Of a DNA stretch of 64,000 bases, positions 60,101 to 64,000 are shown in pieces. The stretch covers positions 6,324,001 to 6,388,000 of the forward strand of contig OX387184.1 of the NCBI GenBank assembly GCA_947561395.2, given 5' to 3'. The DNA is from Buxus sempervirens. Taxonomy: Eukaryota > Streptophyta > Magnoliopsida > Buxales > Buxaceae. Every line of letters starts with the position of its first letter. Within the stretch, counting starts at the first letter, position 1. The notes under the pieces were generated by a model. That model searched no databases. It worked only from the letters and a program-made list of their open reading frames with translations, and was not told the origin of the DNA. The position numbers were made by a program, and so were the translations under genes.

Positions 60101-63100
60101 GATTTATGTCTCTACTAACAATGGCAAGCTCTTATTTTGTCACATAGGTCGAGATGCTGCATTTATTGGCCCCAGTGAAAACCAGTTTGCAATTCTTGGT
60201 GATGACAACATCAGCCTATCTTTGTATATTCTTCCAGGGATGGTTTCAAAAGAAGCTAGTGAAAATAATATGCCAATCGAAGAAAACTCAGCTGCTGAAA
60301 CTAAAATTGGTTCACTTCGTGGTCCACTGCAATTTACGTTTGAAACTGAAGTTGATCGCATCTTTTCTACTCCATTAGGTGGCTTGAAAAATAAAAAATT
60401 CAACTTTAATAACATTCAAATATTAACACATTATGCTGATCACTGTTCTCCATAATTGTAGAATCAAGTGTCATGTATGCTTCTCATGGAAGCCACATTG
60501 GAATGACAAAACTGATCCAAGGATATCGTCTTTCGACTGATGATGGTCAAAACATATCAACAAAAACAGAAGGGAAAAAGTCAATCAAGTTGAAAGTAAA
60601 CGAGATTGTACTTCAGGTAATGAATTCTTCGTTTCTAGGAATCCCAATGCTTATTTGACGGGAGAAAGAATTAATAGGCAAACTAAAATTGAAAAAAAAT
60701 ACTGCCATCCACTACAAGATTGATGAATTTTCAGCAGGGATCAAAAGGTCATATTGAGGTAGCTTTTCGGTCCAGTGAAAGACAAATACTTGAGATACAG
60801 GTCAGATATGTGAGGAAATGCTGTTAAATCATGCGTACAGCAGACACATGAAAAATTATGGACAATTAAAACAAGACTCCTTAAGATGAGAAAATGTTCC
60901 TTAATTTGTCTTTTTACTTTGTTTCCAATTCTCATTGAAGTTGTATATTGAATTTTTAATAACTATAAACCATCTTGATTAGATTTTCCATGCCAATAAG
61001 GTTAGTATGCCAAATTGATGATTCATATGTGTGTAAATACCTTCTTTTTTCCTTGAATAAAGAAAGAAAGCCTTTTCTTGACTTGTCTGATTCCATGAAC
61101 ATTTTGTTTGCTATGGTTCTGAGTTCAGAAATTGCCTAGCTTACCATCAAGCTAAAGAGAAACCAGAAAATAAAATAGAGGAAGGACTAAGACCTCAGGG
61201 TGTCCTCCAATCCCTAATACATTTTCGTTTATGCATTATTTCTTTTGACGAAGATACTGGAAGAATTGCAGCAAACTCAATCTTTTTAACATGGTGACTA
61301 TAAATGTTTTCCTCAAAAATTCCTATTTTTTCTCTTTCTTAAATCTGAGGGTTTGTGAAATCCAATCCAACCACCATGGGAACTACGAAAATCTTGTTGG
61401 AACTGTTCAACCAATTTCGTATAATCCAAGAAATAACTCAATAAGCACGTCTGTAGTGCAAAAAAGTGTCCTGCTGTCTCACCTGATTCTTTGCAAAAAT
61501 GTGATAGGAGATGCTACTATAGGAGGTGTGTCACCTTCCAAGCAGTTTTTGGCTTGCATGATATTGGGTTGTTGGTTGCCTTCATGATCTTTGTGACCTA
61601 GTTTGGACAGGGAAATTTTTTCAACATGCATTTAATTGTTGTTAATAAGGTATTTTTCCAACTTTTGTTTCAGGTTCATTGGCAGGAAACTCTTAGAGGT
61701 CATGTTGCTGGAATTATGACCAGTCAGAGGGTGCTGATTGCTTCGGCAGATTTGGATATACTGGCTAGCAGTTCCATGAAGTTTGACAGAGGGCTTCCTC
61801 CAATATCCTTAGAAGAAAAATCTTAGCTTTATTGAATGTTATTTTTCTATAATTATTGTTTGACTATGAGATCATTAACCAGCTTATCAGATTTCTGTTA
61901 TATACTTAACCACTCTGTAATTTAGATCGCTTTTGTGGGTGGGGCCAGCACTTCTCTTTTCAACTGCTACAGCAGTCAGTGTGCTTGGATGGGATAGTAA
62001 AGTCAGGACCATTCTCTCTATCAGTATGCCTAATGCAGGTGAGTATTTTTATATTGCTTGCTATAAATGCGAGGTTCCATTCATTTACTTGTCTCGCTAT
62101 TCTTAGTCACTGTTTCAACTTCTTTTGTGAAGTTATCATTGGTATATATCTAAATTCTTTACTAAAGCCATTTTGCTTCTTCCATGCAGCTCTAGTTGGT
62201 GCTTTGAATGATCGGTTGTTGCTTGCAAATCCAACAGATATAAATCCCAGACAAAAGAAAGGGGTTGAGATAAGGAGCTGTCTTGTTGGGCTCCTTGAGC
62301 CCCTTCTCATTGGTTTTGCTTCAATGCAACAATATTTTGAGCAGAAACTAGATTTAGCAGAAATCCTCTACCAAATTACATCAAGGTTTTTTTTTTTTTT
62401 TGGAGACAATTGATAGGATTCTATTAAGATGTTAGAAGAAGAAAATATACACAGCAAATGGGATCCTTGAGAAATGGAAAACCACATATGCAAAAAGAAA
62501 GTAGAAAGAAGTAAATTTTACATCAAGTTATTATCTTTGTGGTCTGCATGTGCACTGTCCATGGTTCAGTGTGCAGGTGAACTTTTGCCCATGCTGGCCA
62601 GAAGTGGCACTGAAACCACCTGGTTTCAGCATGCCTCTAAAATAACGTAAGGAATGGTGAAACTAGAGGTATGTGCCACCCGAGCCGCTCATTTTGCAAC
62701 CGAAATGGGCCAGATTCTGTTGGGGGTTAAGAAAATCCCCTAATTTGCCTACCACAGGCAAACTATCACTTTCTACAGGTTGAAATTGAAATGATTTCGA
62801 CGGCACATTAAGTGTGCCATTGAAATTATCAGATTCAGCACGGCGTACATAGTTTGCTATGCGGAATCTGCAAAAAAGGTAAGAAAAAGAGTGACGGGAA
62901 GAGGCCGCTGGGGGTGTCATTTTGTTGGGCCTTCTGTCAAGACAGGCCCTTGTTTTATATATACATATATATGTGAACACACGCACGCACACACACACAC
63001 ATATATACACATATATATGTACATAATATTATTATCAATAATCATATTTTATTATTTTTACTTTCTAATTTTTATCGTATTTTTATATTTTTTTCTAATT

Positions 63101-63969
63101 TGTTTAGACTTTATCTATTTTTTTAATTTTTAGGAATTTTTTTGTCATAGTGGTGTGAAAGTTTTATAAGACAGTTATGTTTTATAGTGCAGAAAGTTTT
63201 TGGCGGCAAAAAATAAACATGTTTAGAAAATGAGTGTTACCGAGATGAGGATGTTAAGGTAGACTTGTGAGAAAACGAAGTGAGACAAATTAAGAAATGA
63301 AAACATTTGAAAGTGGTTAGGCATAGCATGCATTAAGGATAAAATAGAGGAGAGTAGGTTAAGATGGTTTGGTCATATAAAGCAGATGCCTAGATGCATA
63401 TGTAACAAGGTGTGAGTATACATATTGAAGGGCCTAAGTGAGTAAGAGGAAGACCTAAAAATACATCGATGGAGTGTATAAAACAAGACTTACAAAAACA
63501 TAGATTAACTGAAAATATGATTTTTGATAGAGCAGGATGAAAACACAATATTTATGTCGCCAACCCCACTTTGGTGGGAAGTGGCTTATGATGATGATGA
63601 TGAGCGGTGTTGTGCCAGAGGAATTTTAGGAAAATAGCACGTGCTACTATCACCAAAATGGCACTGAAACTTGCAATGCAAACCTTGGCAATATCCATTG
63701 GAGCACATTAACTTGTGTTTTGTTCTTTGTATTGCTGAACAGGTTCTGGGTTCTTATCTTTTTACAGGATAGGGGGCTCATGCTTTACATATCTAGTTTG
63801 TTCTGTTTATTAGATGCTATGTTTTGACGGCTGATATTTCCTTTTTGCCATCTGAAGGTTTGACAGTTTGCGCATCACTCCAAGGTCTCTTGACATTCTT
63901 GCTAGAGGATCACCTGTTTGTGGTGACCTTGCTGTATCATTATCCCAAGCAGGTCCTCAGTTCACTCAG
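41512..63969 (+). CDS. TWD40-1: TWD40-1, WD40 subunit of the TSET/TPLATE endocytosis complex (5' 20 coding exons)
   Basis: TPLATE-complex subunits act at the plasma membrane in clathrin-mediated endocytosis. Exons: 41512-41644, 43056-43165, 46009-46174, 46317-46417, 46524-46596, 46706-46841, 47138-47298, 52100-52224, 52312-52408, 53908-54004, 58252-58303, 59411-59512, 59592-59738, 59896-60058, 60148-60378, 60462-60616, 61674-61802, 61921-62038, 62190-62385, 63858-63969. They total 2604 bp, exactly 868 codons without a stop. Every junction is GT-AG except the one at 61803-61920. The start MEWSTVQHLDFRHVGR and blocks such as DCTIRSCDFD, VGDRRGTLLAWD (residues 218-229) and DGTLQVWK match the Arabidopsis protein encoded by At3g50590. 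The N-terminal part is beta-propeller. The solenoid continues past the window; the full protein is about 1600 residues. ATG context is good (G at -3 and +4). Introns 2, 7, 10 and 19 hold transposon debris. Confidence 0.93.
44030..45360 (+). mobile_element. L1 LINE fragment in TWD40-1 intron 2
   Basis: Broken plus-strand frames give the end of an L1 reverse transcriptase: a leucine-rich EKLQRDILWKG-like block with KKDHLINWEMVCREK near 44215-44305, then SQWLWGFNMERNSLWRKV and KYGLLKNS to about 44445. A further piece near 44880-44990 (EGELVDYIFLHCDFAFQLWL) is like the zf-RVT region. The 3' part ends in a TTCAATAAAATTTCTTCAC-type LINE tail near 45320. It shares the gene's orientation and is dead. 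Confidence 0.68.
48099..48152. repeat. (AT)27 microsatellite in intron 7
   Basis: 54 bp of perfect AT dinucleotides. Confidence 0.97.
49100..50545 (+). mobile_element. L1 LINE ORF2 3' fragment with zf-RVT domain, in TWD40-1 intron 7
   Basis: From about 49275 a frame open to 50081 reads LCKAIASLAPIFYQNVWFRV, then FWKDH, the usual region after plant L1 reverse transcriptase. The zf-RVT domain follows (WKPSIPLRIKEFLW, then CLLCQSCGEMADHILIHYSF and IWHHFL), ending CWCVWKGRNSLVF. A short 3' UTR and an A9 tract near 50538 close it. The open frame of over 250 codons makes it the youngest LINE piece here, but it lacks the endonuclease and most of the reverse transcriptase. Confidence 0.85.
51250..51545. 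mobile_element. Short TIR element in intron 7
   Basis: CGTTTACAGTGTCACGAC on the left and GACATTGTAAATCTTGATC on the right are imperfect inverted repeats. TTTCACT/AGTGAAATTTCGC motifs inside are similar to the elements at 16718 and 53010. Confidence 0.5.
53010..53245. mobile_element. Short element related to 16718-17030, in intron 9
   Basis: Shared blocks include GAGCAAAACGGAGCGAAACG, GGCGAAACAGGCAAAAC, a TGGCATGCTGG/GGCGTGCCGG core and CCGAAATCCAAAAAA. It ends ACCGAAACGGTAAACCTTG, like the right end of the 16718 element. Confidence 0.62.
54655..54960. repeat. ACC/ATC-rich low-complexity tract in intron 10
   Basis: About 300 bp of CCACCACC, ATCATCATC and related triplets. There is no long frame with protein character. 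Confidence 0.85.
55205..55870 (-). mobile_element. L1 LINE 3' fragment, minus strand, in intron 10
   Basis: Read on the minus strand, broken frames give MKRGWQLLNICVLCKSQLET, then W..LWKERNRRIF, the zf-RVT and C-terminal part of plant L1 ORF2. The 3' end carries GTACACTATTGGTGTACATG then TTAATAAAATTCTCATTAC, a common plant LINE tail. It opposes the gene and is not intact. Confidence 0.72.
57057..57116. repeat. CT-rich microsatellite in intron 10
   Basis: CTCTCT units with TATGTCT and CTGTGTCTGTG interruptions. Confidence 0.85.
61803..61920 (+). other. Probable U12-type intron with AT-AA ends
   Basis: 118 bp. It begins ATATCCTT, the U12-type AT-AC donor consensus, directly after ...CTTCCTCCA. 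A U12 branch-site-like TACTTAAC (consensus TTCCTTAAC) lies near the end, about 11 bases before TTTAGATCG. Splicing there joins GLPP to FRSLLWVGPALL in frame, as expected from the homologue. The last two bases are then AA. The only AG alternative (TTTAG|ATCG) would need a donor two bases downstream and would replace Phe-Arg by Ile. Confidence 0.7.
62760..62880. repeat. Short palindrome-bearing repeat related to 8167-8245, in intron 19
   Basis: ATTTCGACGGCAC, a short loop and GTGCCATTGAAAT, then ATCAGATTCAGCACGGC, match the hairpin near 8191-8240. A CAGATTCAGCA/TGCGGAATCTG inverted pair closes the right side. Confidence 0.45.
62956..63018. repeat. TA/CA microsatellite in intron 19
   Basis: TATATATACATATATATG followed by CACACGCACGCACACACACA and more TA units. 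Confidence 0.85.
63233..63606 (+). mobile_element. RTE-type LINE 3' fragment in TWD40-1 intron 19
   Basis: A broken frame reads RLRWFGHIKQMP followed by EEDLKIHRW, then ...SPTPLWWEVAYDDDDE, the C-terminal end and GATGATGATGATGA tail of RTE LINEs. It aligns with 35320-36077 once the mini-CACTA there is removed. Confidence 0.78.
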
Positions 63970-64000
63970 GTGGGTTATTGGATTCTGATGCCTGTGCATG

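Noticed and set aside
61803..61826. Exon 17 continuing to the stop at 61826
   Set aside because: The frame ends after ISLEEKS, while the homologous FRSLLWVGP resumes 118 bp later. The ATATCCTT donor explains the break.
1..64000. tRNA, rRNA or snRNA genes
   Set aside because: I looked for tRNA A/B boxes and conserved rRNA and snRNA motifs by eye and found none I could defend. A covariance-model scan would settle it.

Overview
This is nuclear DNA from a flowering plant, probably not a grass. Spliced GT-AG genes, BAHD acyltransferase and CYP78A sequence, a TPLATE-complex subunit, and dense plant transposons (MULE, CACTA, hAT, PIF/Harbinger, L1 and RTE LINEs, a solo LTR) all point that way. I cannot name the species.

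Intact genes. (1) A two-exon BAHD acyltransferase on the minus strand (6448-7865). (2) A single-exon DUF1645 protein on the minus strand (33776-34843). (3) The first 20 coding exons (868 codons, frame unbroken) of TWD40-1, a WD40 subunit of the TSET/TPLATE endocytic complex, on the plus strand (41512-63969, running off the right edge).

Layout. 1-1.1 kb holds a broken L1 LINE ORF1. 3.0-4.4 kb is a fold-back MULE-like element. 6.4-20.6 kb is a decaying BAHD cluster with one apparently functional copy, one fragment (12.9-13.4 kb), and one copy (17.3-20.6 kb) that has lost its start codon, reading frame and catalytic His and is split by a CACTA element carrying a CYP78A fragment. A Pack-MULE with a phospholipase C fragment (8667-9530) and a PIF/Harbinger-like element (10046-11412) lie between. 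21-25.4 kb is repeat-rich with no gene I recognise. 25.4-31.2 kb is a nested stack: an hAT-like element carrying a phosphoglycolate phosphatase fragment, invaded by a solo LTR (5-bp duplication) and a 2.2-kb CACTA element (3-bp duplication). A cleaner copy of the same hAT lies at 38547-39746. 32-36 kb holds nested MITEs, the DUF1645 gene and an RTE LINE tail with a mini-CACTA inside. 41.2-64 kb is TWD40-1, with LINE remnants and MITEs confined to its introns.

Main theme. Several DNA transposon superfamilies here (MULE, CACTA, hAT, and possibly PIF/Harbinger) carry pieces of host genes, and many insertions can be defined to the base by their target-site duplications. Separately, TWD40-1 has a probable U12-type intron with AT-AA ends (61803-61920). 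I found no wholly new molecular system. Family names come from recalled motifs and homologues, not from database searches.
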